Assembly: GCF_003945325.1 (NCBI RefSeq)
Contig: NZ_AP019307.1
Span: 1,364,001-1,428,000, forward strand
Source of the DNA: Nocardioides baekrokdamisoli
GTDB lineage: Bacteria > Actinomycetota > Actinomycetes > Propionibacteriales > Nocardioidaceae
Direction of reading: 5' to 3'
Length of the DNA: 64,000 nt
Position 1 is the stretch's first letter. Every line of letters starts with the position of its first letter. Under the pieces are notes generated by a model. It saw nothing but the letters and a program-made list of their open reading frames with translations. It made no database searches and was not told the origin of the DNA. This document shows, one piece after another, positions 34,198-43,575 of the stretch. The position numbers and the translations under genes are program-made.

Positions 34198-35607
34198 TTG
34201 GACGGGATGCGCCTGCGCCGCGCGCTCGCTCGCGCTTGGTATCTGATTCTCGTCGGTGCCCTCTGCGGAGCCGCCGGCGGCTACGTCGTGTACACGAGGG
34301 CGACCCCCACCTATCAGGCCTCGGCCCAGTACGTCGTGGGGTACAGCGCCACCCGAGTCGGCCTGGACGAGACCACCCAACGCGTCCTGTCGGCCCAGCG
34401 CGCGACGACACTCATCCAGATCGCCACCACCGTTCCGGTGATCCAGGACGCGCTCAAGGCAGCCGGCCTTCCGAATGACGCGCCCACCGTCACGGCGTCC
34501 GGTGAGGACTCGAACTCGTTCCTCACGATCACTGTCACCGACACCGACCCGCAGGGCGCCGCCCAGATCGCCAACGCGTACGGCTCGATCCTGCTGCCGC
34601 AGATGGTCCGCCTGGTCGGTCCCATCGACAAGGACGTACGACTCCAGGTCGTGGCTCCCGCCGTACCGCCGCGCTCGCAGGCTTCTCCGGTCCTGGCCCA
34701 CGACCTCGGGTACGGCCTGATCGCCGGCCTGGTCCTGGGACTGCTGATCGCCCTGGCTCGCGAGATGCTGGACATGAGCGTGCGCGAGTCCGACGACGTC
34801 GTCGCGGCGTCCGGGCTCACATTGTTGGCCGCTGTGCCGTACAGCCAGCCGAAGGTCCGGCTGCCCACCGACCGCGACCCTCGCAGCATCCGCGCCGAGG
34901 CGTACCGCCAGATCCGCACCGCGATCACCAGCAGCCAGCCGACGCCGCAGGTCATTGCCGTCACCAGCGCCACCAGCGGCGAGGGCAAGACCACCGTCAC
35001 CTGCAACGTCGCCACCGCCTTCGCCCGGGCCGGTCACCGAGTCGCGGTCGTCGATGCGGACCTGCGTCGTTCCTCGGTGTCCGAGGTCATGGACGTCCCG
35101 CCGGGCCATCCCGGACTCAGCGAGATCCTGCTGGGGCGCGAGACGCTGTCCGAGACGATCCTGATGACCAACGAGGAACTCCCGGACGTCCTCCTGGCCG
35201 GCGAACCGGTCCAGGACCCCAGCGAGCATCTGGCCTCGGCGACATTCGCCGGTCTCGTGGCCGAACTGCGGACCACGTACGACTTCGTCTTCATCGACAC
35301 TCCCCCGGTCATTCCGGTCACGGACGCCTTGGTGGTGTCTCCGCTCTGCGACGCGGTGGTGATCGTGGCCCGGATCGGTTACACCACCCCCGCTCGGATC
35401 CGACGTGCGATGACCGCGCTCACCCAGGTGCGGGCAGTGACCCTGGGAGTCGTCGCGAACTGCGCACGCGGCAACGCTGATCGCGACTACCGGTACGGCT
35501 ACGCGAGCTACTACGAGCGCGGACCGAGGAAGCCCGAGGGCGACTCGACCACGGCCCCGCCGACGACGCCGGGCAAGCGCGCGAACCGCGGCAGCCACGC
35601 TCGCTGA
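34198..35607 (+). CDS. Wzz chain-length regulator / BY-type tyrosine kinase
   Basis: 469 aa polysaccharide co-polymerase with autokinase. TM1 about 13-33, Wzz periplasm-facing domain to about 165, TM2 about 172-192, then a P-loop kinase: VTSATSGEGKTTVTCNVA (Walker A with Lys near 263), VAVVDADLRR (A') and FVFIDTPPVI (B). The C-terminal tail DYRYGYASYYERG is the Tyr cluster for autophosphorylation. TTG start with GAGGGAG six bases upstream is used; an ATG three codons later is too far from it. The LMW phosphatase at 36834 is the likely counter-enzyme. Confidence 0.92.
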   Translation: MDGMRLRRALARAWYLILVGALCGAAGGYVVYTRATPTYQASAQYVVGYSATRVGLDETTQRVLSAQRATTLIQIATTVPVIQDALKAAGLPNDAPTVTASGEDSNSFLTITVTDTDPQGAAQIANAYGSILLPQMVRLVGPIDKDVRLQVVAPAVPPRSQASPVLAHDLGYGLIAGLVLGLLIALAREMLDMSVRESDDVVAASGLTLLAAVPYSQPKVRLPTDRDPRSIRAEAYRQIRTAITSSQPTPQVIAVTSATSGEGKTTVTCNVATAFARAGHRVAVVDADLRRSSVSEVMDVPPGHPGLSEILLGRETLSETILMTNEELPDVLLAGEPVQDPSEHLASATFAGLVAELRTTYDFVFIDTPPVIPVTDALVVSPLCDAVVIVARIGYTTPARIRRAMTALTQVRAVTLGVVANCARGNADRDYRYGYASYYERGPRKPEGDSTTAPPTTPGKRANRGSHAR

Positions 35608-36720
35608 TCAGACGGCGACGAGCCCCTGGGGCCGCAGGTCACGGCCCAGGACGGTGTCGACCGCTTCCGCGATGCGCGTCCGAAAGGCCTCCGGAGCGTA
35701 CGCAGAACCGAGACTGCGGATCTTGTCCGGTGACCATGAGTGCGTACGGCACTCGCGGATGCCAGCCGCCACGGCCTCCGGCGAGGTGTCGTCGATGAAC
35801 ACGCCCGTACTGCCCTCGATGGTGGAATCGAGGTAGCCGCCGGCACGGAGCACGACGGACGGCGTCCCGAAGGCCTGCGCCTCCACCGTGGTGAGTCCGA
35901 AATCCTCATGCGCCACCGCCACCAGGGCGGACGCATTCGCGTACAGCCATCGCAGGCCGGCATCGCTGAGCTGCTGGAGGACTGTGACCCGGTCCGAGGC
36001 CCATTCGGGACGACCCCCGACGACCACCAGCCGTTCGTCGGGGACGAGGTCCATCGCGGCGATGATCTGTTCGGTGTGCTTGTAGCCACGCAGGCGACTG
36101 ATGGTCAGCAGGAAACCCGGCTCGGCTCCGGGGATCGGGTCGATCGGGCCTTCCGGCGACAACCCACGCGGGGGTGGCAGCACATCGGCCCGCAGGCCGT
36201 ACGCCGCGTGCACCCGGCGGGCGACCGCGGAAGAGTTGACCATGTACGCGGCAGCGTCCTCCGCTGCGACGGCGTCGGTCTGTCGCAACCGATCAGTGCT
36301 GGCGGCGAACGCGGTCCGGGCCCAGCCCGGCATGCCCTCGAAGTAGTCGTCGGGCTGGTACAGCCACCGCGCGGGGTTGTGGCAGTAGACCAGCTTCGGC
36401 GCAGCCGAGGTCACGCGATGGGCCCAGCCGCTGCTGGAACAGATGACGACGTCCGCATCCTCGACCACGTACTCGGAGAACGCCCGGGCGAGGAACGGGA
36501 ACGCCCGACGGGGGTCGGCGCGGAAGGCACGCACCTTGTTGGTCCAGAGCGTCTCGACGTCGTAGTCGGAGAACTCCGTGAAGGTGGTCGCAGGATTCCA
36601 GCACGAGGTGACCAGACGGGCGTCGGGGAACGTACGCATCAACTCGAGCGTCACACGCTCGGCGCCCCCGCGCTGCGTGAGGTAGTCATGGACGATGACG
36701 ACGCGTTCTTGATTCCCCAC
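35608..36720 (-). CDS. GT4-family glycosyltransferase
   Basis: 370 aa GT-B glycosyltransferase. VVIVHDYLTQRGGAERVTLEL at the N-terminus, LLTISRLRGYKHTEQIIAAM as donor-domain start and VAVAHEDFGLTTVEAQAFGTPSV as the E-x7-E region are typical. Probably adds a hexose to the growing repeat unit. Reads towards the kinase gene, ending directly next to its stop. Confidence 0.9.
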   Translation of the reverse strand: MGNQERVVIVHDYLTQRGGAERVTLELMRTFPDARLVTSCWNPATTFTEFSDYDVETLWTNKVRAFRADPRRAFPFLARAFSEYVVEDADVVICSSSGWAHRVTSAAPKLVYCHNPARWLYQPDDYFEGMPGWARTAFAASTDRLRQTDAVAAEDAAAYMVNSSAVARRVHAAYGLRADVLPPPRGLSPEGPIDPIPGAEPGFLLTISRLRGYKHTEQIIAAMDLVPDERLVVVGGRPEWASDRVTVLQQLSDAGLRWLYANASALVAVAHEDFGLTTVEAQAFGTPSVVLRAGGYLDSTIEGSTGVFIDDTSPEAVAAGIRECRTHSWSPDKIRSLGSAYAPEAFRTRIAEAVDTVLGRDLRPQGLVAV

Positions 36721-36833
36721 GTAGATAAGATGCCTTTCGTCGGCGATGATGACGCGATTACGGCCGCAATCTCACAAGCGGATCATCTGTCTCAGTACGT
36801 TAGCCACTCCACTGTCATTCTTTTGGACTATTT

Positions 36834-37433
36834 GTGCTCAGCCGAAAGACCCTTGTTGCGGGTCAGCCACGACGTGGCGCCGATGACGCTGCCGTCCAGA
36901 TTCTGGTGGTCTGCACGGGCAACATCTGCCGCTCTCCGTACGTGGCAGCGCTCCTCCAGCGGGCGCTCCCGGATGCACGCGTGACATCGGCCGGCACAGC
37001 CGCCATGGTCGGGCGACAGCCGGTGGTGCCCGTGGCCGACGTCCTCGCCGACCTGGGCGCGGGTACGTCCGCACCAGCCCGGCAACTGCGCCGATCGATG
37101 GTGCGCCGCGCCGACGTCATCGTGGCGATGACGCACACCCAGCGCGCCACCGTGGTCCAGATCGTGCCGAAGTCCGGCGCACGAACTTTCACGCTCAAGG
37201 AACTGGCCCGGACGGCCGCGCACCTCACACCACCGGGCGACGACCTCCGCACCAGCCTGACCGCACTGCTGGCTCGCACCGCTCTCGACGTGGGTGCGTC
37301 CGCACGCGATCACGACGACGATCTCGACGATCCGTACGGGGGTCCCCCCGAGGGGTACGTCCGGATGATGAGCGAGGCCGACCTGGCCGTGGGCGCCATC
37401 GTTGCCGCGCTGCGGGCGGAGACCCTTCGGTGA
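36834..37433 (+). CDS. Low-molecular-weight protein-tyrosine phosphatase
   Basis: 199 aa cytosolic phosphatase. ILVVCTGNICRSPYVAALL carries C27-X5-R33, and DLDDPYGGP near 165 gives the acid loop. A 20-residue N-terminal extension precedes the fold; GTG at 36834 is the only in-frame start seen. Ends with a four-base overlap on the polymerase gene. Expected to dephosphorylate the BY-kinase tail and so control polymer length. Confidence 0.9.
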   Translation: MLSRKTLVAGQPRRGADDAAVQILVVCTGNICRSPYVAALLQRALPDARVTSAGTAAMVGRQPVVPVADVLADLGAGTSAPARQLRRSMVRRADVIVAMTHTQRATVVQIVPKSGARTFTLKELARTAAHLTPPGDDLRTSLTALLARTALDVGASARDHDDDLDDPYGGPPEGYVRMMSEADLAVGAIVAALRAETLR

Positions 37434-38761
37434 TGACCCCCGAGCGGATCCGCGCAGCCGCACCCACCATCCTCGTGGTCGCCGTGACCGCCGGCGCAGC
37501 CTTCACGGTCGGGGCGATCGGCGGGCACCTCGGTACGACCCCATTCGCCATCCTGATCGGCGTGGTGGTCGTGGGCGCGATCGTCCTGCTCCGCCCGGCA
37601 CTGGTCGGGGTGGTGTCGCTGCTGGCGATCTTCAACGTCTACCGCGTCAGTGCCGGCGCGTCCGCGAACCCGGGCGCCATGACCGGCATCTCGTACTCCG
37701 ATGCCGCCCTGGCCGGCGCCACGCTGCTCGCCGTGCCGAGCATGGCGCGTACGCCGGAGATCCGGCGCCTCGGGCTGCCGCTCCTGGGTCTGGCGCTCTA
37801 CTTCGTCGCCCTGCTGCCGACGTTCATCCTCAACCACTCGCATCGGGCGGACGCCGAGGCGTTCCATCGGTTCATCCTGGTCGGCGGCGCGCTGGTGGTG
37901 GGCGCCTGGCTGACCCGGGATCGGCTGGTGAAGCCGGCCCTGCTGACCGTGATGGTGATGGGCTTCGTCGTCGGCGTCGTCACGATCATCAGCGGCGCAG
38001 CGCATGGCTTCACCCAGCCGGCCTCGCCGTTCGGACTGAACAAGAACTACGGCGGTGCCCTGCAGGGTGACCTGGCCGTGATCATGATCGTCCTCGGCCG
38101 CAAGCTCGGGTTGAACAGGATCACCCACCTGATCGGCGCCGCGGTGTTCGTCGGCGCCACGTTCGCCACTCACTCGCGCGGCAGCATGCTCGGCATCTGC
38201 GCCGGCCTGTTCATCACGATCATCGGCGGTGGACTGGCGCGCAGTCGGGTCTCCCAGGCGATCGTCGTCGTCCTCACTGCGGGCCTCGGCCTCTTCATGT
38301 ACAACTCGATCCAGGCCCAGATGAACGTGCCCACGAATGAGTTCAAGTTGAACCCGATCGGCGTACGCCAACAGGTCGAGCAGGAGGCGCGGCGGATCTG
38401 GCGTACCTCGCCGTGGGACGGCGTCGGGCTCAAATACTTCACGTCGGGCAACTACGGCCATTTCGGCAGCCAGGCCCCCAACAACGTCGTCGACAACGAA
38501 CTGGCCGAGTCGGGCATCATCGGGCTGACCGGGTTCGTGGCGTTGGCAGGGTGTGTGGGCGTCGCCGGATGGACCCGTCGCAAGGACGCGTACGTCCTGA
38601 CCGGACTCGCCCTCGTCGTCGGACACCTCGCCCACGGGCAGGTCGACGTCTATTGGCAGGCTGGCCTGGTGCCTCTCCCGTACCTCGTCCTCGGTATGGG
38701 CTTGGCTGCGCCTCCCTCCCGGGACCCGGTCGAGCGGGCCGTGGCGGGGGTGACCGCATGA
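37430..38761 (+). CDS. Wzy/O-antigen ligase-family membrane protein
   Basis: 443 aa, about 11-12 TM segments. FGLNKNYGGALQGDLAVIMIV, FATHSRGSMLGICAGL and the large loop with WDGVGLKYFTSGNYG and VVDNELAESGIIGL follow the Wzy_C family. It would polymerise repeat units on the outer face, or ligate the polymer. Overlaps both neighbours by four bases. Confidence 0.88.
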   Translation: MMTPERIRAAAPTILVVAVTAGAAFTVGAIGGHLGTTPFAILIGVVVVGAIVLLRPALVGVVSLLAIFNVYRVSAGASANPGAMTGISYSDAALAGATLLAVPSMARTPEIRRLGLPLLGLALYFVALLPTFILNHSHRADAEAFHRFILVGGALVVGAWLTRDRLVKPALLTVMVMGFVVGVVTIISGAAHGFTQPASPFGLNKNYGGALQGDLAVIMIVLGRKLGLNRITHLIGAAVFVGATFATHSRGSMLGICAGLFITIIGGGLARSRVSQAIVVVLTAGLGLFMYNSIQAQMNVPTNEFKLNPIGVRQQVEQEARRIWRTSPWDGVGLKYFTSGNYGHFGSQAPNNVVDNELAESGIIGLTGFVALAGCVGVAGWTRRKDAYVLTGLALVVGHLAHGQVDVYWQAGLVPLPYLVLGMGLAAPPSRDPVERAVAGVTA

Positions 38762-39591
38762 CGCCGCCGCTCGTGGTGGTGGTCGCGTACGCCCGGGATG
38801 ACCTTCTCCAGATCTGCCTTGACGGCCTCGGCGAGTACTCCCCGGTTGTCGTGGTGGACAACGCGGCCGCCGCCTCGACCGAGGCGCTGGTACGGGGCGG
38901 GACAGCGGCGTACGTGGCCGCACCGAGCAATCTGGGCTTCGCGGGCGGCGTCAATCTCGCCCTGGCGACGGCCTGGGACGGGCAGAGCGACGTCCTCCTG
39001 CTCAACCCGGACGCCCGGGTCACGGCGGCACAGGTCACCGATCTGCAGGCGGCGATGTGGGCGAGGGGCGGCCGCTGTGCCGCGGTCGGGCCTCGTCTCC
39101 AGCGACCGGACGGGAGCGAGGAGCCGGCGAGTTGGCCGCTGCCCTCACCCCGACAGGTGTGGCTGGACGCCTTCGGTCTGGGGCGTTGGGATCGCGGCCC
39201 TCGCTTCGTCGCCGGCACGGTCCTGATGGTGCGCGGGAAGGCTCTTGCTGAGATCGGAGGCCTTGACGAACGCTATTTCCTGTACGCCGAGGAGGCGGAC
39301 TGGCAGATGCGCGCCCGTGCGGCCGGATGGTCCGTCGGTGTCGTCGAAACCCTCACGGTCACGCATGTCGGCGGCGCATCCAGCAGTGATCAGCTCATCA
39401 GAATTCGCCAGTTCCACCGCAGCGCTCGGCTCTTCGCCGAGCGGTGGTACCCGGGGACAGGTGCGCTCCTGATGCGCGCCGGCCGCGTGGTCGCTGCCTG
39501 CCGCCGCTGGATCACCCGACCATCGTCGCGGCTCGAGCAGCGAGAACTGCTGGCGACCTCGCTGGACCGCACGTTCAGGGGCGGGTCGTGA
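38758..39591 (+). CDS. GT2-family (rhamnosyltransferase-like) glycosyltransferase
   Basis: 277 aa GT-A enzyme. PSNLGFAGGVNLALA, DVLLLNPDARVT and GPRFVAGTVLMVRGKAL, followed by YFLYAEEADWQMRARAAGW, are typical of WbbL/rhamnosyltransferase-like GT2 proteins. The N-terminal strand is short. ATG at 38758 (ATGA overlap). dTDP-rhamnose from the rml genes is a likely donor, by family rather than by proof. Confidence 0.88.
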   Translation: MTPPLVVVVAYARDDLLQICLDGLGEYSPVVVVDNAAAASTEALVRGGTAAYVAAPSNLGFAGGVNLALATAWDGQSDVLLLNPDARVTAAQVTDLQAAMWARGGRCAAVGPRLQRPDGSEEPASWPLPSPRQVWLDAFGLGRWDRGPRFVAGTVLMVRGKALAEIGGLDERYFLYAEEADWQMRARAAGWSVGVVETLTVTHVGGASSSDQLIRIRQFHRSARLFAERWYPGTGALLMRAGRVVAACRRWITRPSSRLEQRELLATSLDRTFRGGS

Positions 39592-40598
39592 GCCGTCCCC
39601 GGGTGACCCACGTCGTCGCGACCGATGCCTTCGCCGGCGTCGAGCGGTACGTCTGCGACACCGTGACCGAACTGCACGCGCGCGGCTGGCAGGTCACCGT
39701 CATCGGGGGGGACCCTGAGGCGATGCGCGCCAACCTTCCCGCCGGCGTACTGCAGTTCCCGGCCAGGACCGCCGCCCATGCCGTACGGACCCTCTGGCGC
39801 CGCCCGAGCGATCTGGTGCACACCCACATGACCGCAGCCGAAGCTGCTGCAGCGCCGTTGAAGGGACTCAGGTTCCAGCGACTGGTGAGCACGCGACACC
39901 TTGCCCAACCGCGGGGCTCCTCGCCGCTCGGACGCCTGGCTCGACCCGTGATCGAAGCAAGGCTGGACGCACAGATCGCGATCAGCGAGTACGCCGCGTC
40001 CGTCATCGTCGGGCCGTCGATCGTCGTGCCGAACGGTGTGCCGAGCAGTCGACTCGCTCCGCTCCCGCGGGAGCGGACCATCGTGGTGATGCAGCGGCTG
40101 GAGTCCGAGAAGGACACGGCACTGGCCGTGCAGGCGTACGCGGCCTCGCATCTGGCCGAGGACGGGTGGGCGCTCCGGATCTGCGGCCGTGGCGCCGAGG
40201 AGCAGCCGCTACGAGCACTCGCACGGGACCTCCGGATCGAGGTGGATTTCGCCGGCTTCGTCACCGATCCCCGGTCGGTGCTGGCGTCGGCCGGGATCGT
40301 CCTCGGCACGGCCCCTGCTGAACCGTTCGGCCTCGCCGTGGTCGAGGCGATGGCCGAGGCGGCCCCGGTCGTCGCCTCGGACGGCGGCGCCCACCCCGAG
40401 GTACTGGGCCCCGACGGGGTCTACTTCCCGGTCGGTGACGTGCAGGCTGCCGCGGCAGCACTGCGTACCGTCGCCGCCGATGAGGCGTACGCCGCCGCCT
40501 ACGGACGTACGCTGCAACGACGGCACTCCGAGCTGTTCACGATCGAACGCCACGTGGACCGGCTCGAGGTCGTGTACGAGGAGGCCTGGAACCGATGA
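39588..40598 (+). CDS. GT4-family glycosyltransferase
   Basis: 336 aa GT-B protein. FAGVERYVCDTVTELHARGW opens the acceptor domain; VVMQRLESEKDTALAVQAYA and PAEPFGLAVVEAMAEAAPVVAS are donor-site landmarks. GTG at 39588 overlaps the previous stop. Part of a six-gene plus-strand run (36834-41644) with overlapping starts. Confidence 0.9.
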   Translation: MSRPRVTHVVATDAFAGVERYVCDTVTELHARGWQVTVIGGDPEAMRANLPAGVLQFPARTAAHAVRTLWRRPSDLVHTHMTAAEAAAAPLKGLRFQRLVSTRHLAQPRGSSPLGRLARPVIEARLDAQIAISEYAASVIVGPSIVVPNGVPSSRLAPLPRERTIVVMQRLESEKDTALAVQAYAASHLAEDGWALRICGRGAEEQPLRALARDLRIEVDFAGFVTDPRSVLASAGIVLGTAPAEPFGLAVVEAMAEAAPVVASDGGAHPEVLGPDGVYFPVGDVQAAAAALRTVAADEAYAAAYGRTLQRRHSELFTIERHVDRLEVVYEEAWNR

Positions 40599-41644
40599 CG
40601 CACGTCGCGTTGCTGAGTCTGGAGCCGTGGGATGAGGTCTGGCGCCGGAACCAACACCTGGCGAGCCGACTCGTCGACCGCGGCTCGGCATCGTCGCTGA
40701 CGTTCGTCACCCCGCCGACCGGTGGGCTCGCTACCCAAGCGGCGCGGTGGTCGCCGCACCCCGGGATCACCGTCGTGACCCCGCCCCTGGTGGTGCCCCG
40801 ACGCTTCGGTGGCCACCGGGTGCTCGGCGAATGGCTGCGGTACGAGCTCCGCGGAGCGGACGTGATCTGGGTCAACGATCCGGTGGCCGGGGCGTCGGTG
40901 ATCAATCGCACCAAGCCGATGGCGTACGACGTCACCGACGACTGGCGCTCGATGCCGCAGCCCGAGGCGGATCGGCTGCGGATCATCCGGGCGGAGGATC
41001 GGTTGGCGGCCGTCGCCCACACGGTCGTCTGCTCCTCGGTCCTGCACGAGCGGTGGCTGCATCGCTATCGGATCGACGCCACCGTGATCCCCAACGGCGT
41101 CGACGTGCGGGCCATCCGCGCCGCGGCCCCGCACGCGCTCACCGGGCCCGGTCCGCACGCCGTCTACGTGGGGACCCTGCACGAGAACCGGATCGACCTC
41201 GACCTGGTCCGCGACCTGATCACCGAGTGGCCCGGCACGGTCCATCTGGTCGGTCCGTGGCACCTGCCGGTGAGCGTGTCGACCCAATGGCGCGCGCTCG
41301 GCGCTGACATCGTCGGACCGGTCGCCAGCGCCGACGTCCCAGCGTGGCTGAACGCGGCCGATGTGTTGATCTGCCCGCATCGCGTCGACGACTTCACCCT
41401 CAGCCTGGATGCCATCAAGGCTCACGAGTACCTCGCCACCGACCGTCCGGTGGTGGCCACGCCGAGTTGCGGCTTCCAGCTCCTGTCGGGTGCCGGGCTG
41501 AGTGTCGTCGGTGCTGAGGGCTTCCTCAGTGCGTGCCAGGACGCGCTGGCCGGTCCGGCGATCTCGCGTACGGTCGCCGTGGACTGGGACGAGCGCACCT
41601 CCGCCTTCGCCGCAGCGCTGGGTCTCGGACAGGCGCTCGCCTGA
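40595..41644 (+). CDS. TuaH-like GT4 glycosyltransferase
   Basis: 349 aa. WDEVWRRNQHLASRLVDRG is the start typical of TuaH-like glycosyltransferases. VIPNGVDVRAIR and AVYVGTLHENRIDLDLVRDL mark the domain junction, and LSLDAIKAHEYLATDRPVVA the donor site. Overlaps the upstream gene by four bases, and its stop directly abuts the stop of the convergent WbsX-like gene. Confidence 0.87.
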   Translation: MTHVALLSLEPWDEVWRRNQHLASRLVDRGSASSLTFVTPPTGGLATQAARWSPHPGITVVTPPLVVPRRFGGHRVLGEWLRYELRGADVIWVNDPVAGASVINRTKPMAYDVTDDWRSMPQPEADRLRIIRAEDRLAAVAHTVVCSSVLHERWLHRYRIDATVIPNGVDVRAIRAAAPHALTGPGPHAVYVGTLHENRIDLDLVRDLITEWPGTVHLVGPWHLPVSVSTQWRALGADIVGPVASADVPAWLNAADVLICPHRVDDFTLSLDAIKAHEYLATDRPVVATPSCGFQLLSGAGLSVVGAEGFLSACQDALAGPAISRTVAVDWDERTSAFAAALGLGQALA

Positions 41645-42733
41645 TCAGTCGCTCAGACCGGCAGCCAACGCCTCCAACCAGCCGCGACCCCAGCGCCGAT
41701 CCGGCTCGAGGTGGTTGCCCTCGGCCCATTCGTTCCAGGATTTCACCCAGACGATCCCTTCACCGTCGGGCAGTTCCCGCGCGCGGCGGGCAGCAGCCGC
41801 CACGTGCGTACGAAAACGCTCGGGCGAGGATCCGGTGAGGACGACCCCGTTGCGACCCGACCGCGGGGTGTTGTCCCACGCCGGCCAGACGGCCGGCTGG
41901 AAGAAGTCCGGGTCGACGAAGTCCGGCAGCGGTTCCGGCTGTGGCAGGTAGGGATAGCTCTCCGGCATGCCGAGCCGCCGGGACAGATTGACGCGCCTCG
42001 CCGAGCCGCGCCTCCGCAGGGCAGGAAGCCGCATGAACACAGCCGCGTCGAAGCCATCGATACGCGCGGTGGCGTACGTCGGCTCCTCCTCGGTCCGGTT
42101 GGTGACCTCAGCGACGAAATACAGTCCGGGCAGGCCGGCAGCCTCCGCCAACGCCCGCCAGTGGGCGATGAAACCGGCCACGTCCGGCAGATTCTCCGGG
42201 CGGAAGACGTAGAAGATCGGCCGGCCGTCGACCGTGAGATAGCGAGGATCCCGGAACGCCGGCAGCACCGCCTCGAAATGGGCTTCCTCGTCGGCAGCAC
42301 CGGGGTACGTCTGCTCGATCAGGATGGTGTCCTTGGCCCCGTGCCACACGCCGCTCCAACTCTCGTTGGCCCAGCCCAGGCAGAACCCCAGATCCGGCTC
42401 CCCCGACTCGATCACCTCGGTGATCGGCCGCTCCAGGATCCGACGGCCGCCACCGAACCAGTAGTGCCAGTAGCAGAACCCCGAGACGCCGTAGGCCCGC
42501 GCCAACTCCGCCTGTGCGTGCCGGTTCTCGGCGACCCGGAGGTCGTAGAAACCCAACTCCCCCGGCAGATCGGGCTGTCGGTGCCCCGGGAAGAGTGGCC
42601 GTGCCTTGGTGACGTTGGTCCACTCGGTGAAGCCGGTGCCCCACCAGGCGTCGTTCTCCGGGATCGGATGGAACTGCGGTAGATAGAACGCAATCGACCG
42701 GAGCGAGGGTCCTGAGGGCACGCGCCGAAGCAT
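41645..42733 (-). CDS. WbsX-type (GH99-like) polysaccharide protein
   Basis: 362 aa. IAFYLPQFHPIPENDAWWG, GFTEWTNVTKARPLFPGH, GFCYWHYWFGG, GWANESWSG and VWVKSWNEWAEGNHLEPD identify the WbsX family found in O-antigen and capsule loci. The fold is a TIM barrel related to GH99; it is annotated as glycosyltransferase or hydrolase in different clusters, and its reaction is unproven. Divergent from the TylF-like gene, 11 bp apart. Confidence 0.92.
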   Translation of the reverse strand: MLRRVPSGPSLRSIAFYLPQFHPIPENDAWWGTGFTEWTNVTKARPLFPGHRQPDLPGELGFYDLRVAENRHAQAELARAYGVSGFCYWHYWFGGGRRILERPITEVIESGEPDLGFCLGWANESWSGVWHGAKDTILIEQTYPGAADEEAHFEAVLPAFRDPRYLTVDGRPIFYVFRPENLPDVAGFIAHWRALAEAAGLPGLYFVAEVTNRTEEEPTYATARIDGFDAAVFMRLPALRRRGSARRVNLSRRLGMPESYPYLPQPEPLPDFVDPDFFQPAVWPAWDNTPRSGRNGVVLTGSSPERFRTHVAAAARRARELPDGEGIVWVKSWNEWAEGNHLEPDRRWGRGWLEALAAGLSD

Positions 42734-42738
42734 AGGAT
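42733..42738 (+). promoter_or_regulatory. -10 element TAGGAT, leaderless start at 42745
   Basis: TAGGAT lies six bases before the GTG at 42745; its first base is the first base of the divergent gene. Confidence 0.55.
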
Positions 42739-42744
42739 GCCCGC

Positions 42745-43572
42745 GTGAATCCAGCGGCCGACTCGTACCTGACCCTGCTGGCCGAGACTCTCACCCGGTA
42801 TCAGCGCGGCCAGCACCTGCGAGCGGTCGATCCGTTGGGGCGTGGCCGGGTCGTGACCGGCGCCGTACGCACCGCCTCCGGACTCCTGGCCCGGCAGGGT
42901 CTTGTCGTGGCTCGGCCGGTCCCGTCCGATGATGCAGCGCGCGAGATCGGGAAGGAATGGCCGTACGACGGCGCCGAAACGATGATCGGGCTCAAGCGGC
43001 TCGCCAACATCCGCCAGTGCATCGAGACCGCCCTGGCCGACGGCGTACCCGGTGACGTCATGGAGTGCGGCGTCTGGCGGGGCGGGGCTGCCATCTACAT
43101 GGCCGCCACCCTGGCCGTGCACGACGCCACCGACCGGGCGGTGTGGTTGGCCGACTCCTTCGAGGGCCTCCCGGCTCCCGAGACACAGCGGTACGCCAAG
43201 GCCGATCAACTCGATCTGTCCGACATCGCGCACCTGGCGGTGGGCCTCGAGGAGGTGCAGGCGAACCTGCGGAAGTACCACCTTCTCGGGGACAACATCC
43301 GCTTCCTCCAGGGCTGGTTCAAGGACACCCTGCCCACGGCGCCGGTCGAGAGCCTGGCCGTGCTCCGGCTCGACGGCGACCTTTACTCCTCCACGATGGA
43401 CGTGCTGGTCAGCATGTACGACAAGGTCAGTGTCGGCGGGTTCATCCTCGTGGACGACTACAACGATCTGGCCGAATGCCGTGAGGCAGTCACCGATTTT
43501 CGGGCCGAACGCGGGATCACTGACGAGATCGTCCCGGTCGACTGGACCGGGGTCTACTGGCGCAAGTCCTGA
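42745..43572 (+). CDS. TylF/MycF-family O-methyltransferase
   Basis: 275 aa SAM-dependent methyltransferase. ANIRQCIETALADGVPGDVM, ECGVWRGGAAIYMAA (SAM site), LADSFEGLPAPE and the metal-binding LRLDGDLYSSTMDVL, VDDYNDLAECREAV match macrocin O-methyltransferase relatives, which methylate sugar hydroxyls. Likely O-methylates a glycan residue or its precursor. Confidence 0.92.
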   Translation: MNPAADSYLTLLAETLTRYQRGQHLRAVDPLGRGRVVTGAVRTASGLLARQGLVVARPVPSDDAAREIGKEWPYDGAETMIGLKRLANIRQCIETALADGVPGDVMECGVWRGGAAIYMAATLAVHDATDRAVWLADSFEGLPAPETQRYAKADQLDLSDIAHLAVGLEEVQANLRKYHLLGDNIRFLQGWFKDTLPTAPVESLAVLRLDGDLYSSTMDVLVSMYDKVSVGGFILVDDYNDLAECREAVTDFRAERGITDEIVPVDWTGVYWRKS

Positions 43573-43575
43573 CCC

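Noticed and set aside
42745..43572. Candidate sulfotransferase among the decoration enzymes
   Set aside because: SAM-binding and metal motifs identify it as a TylF-type methyltransferase; no PAPS-binding motif.
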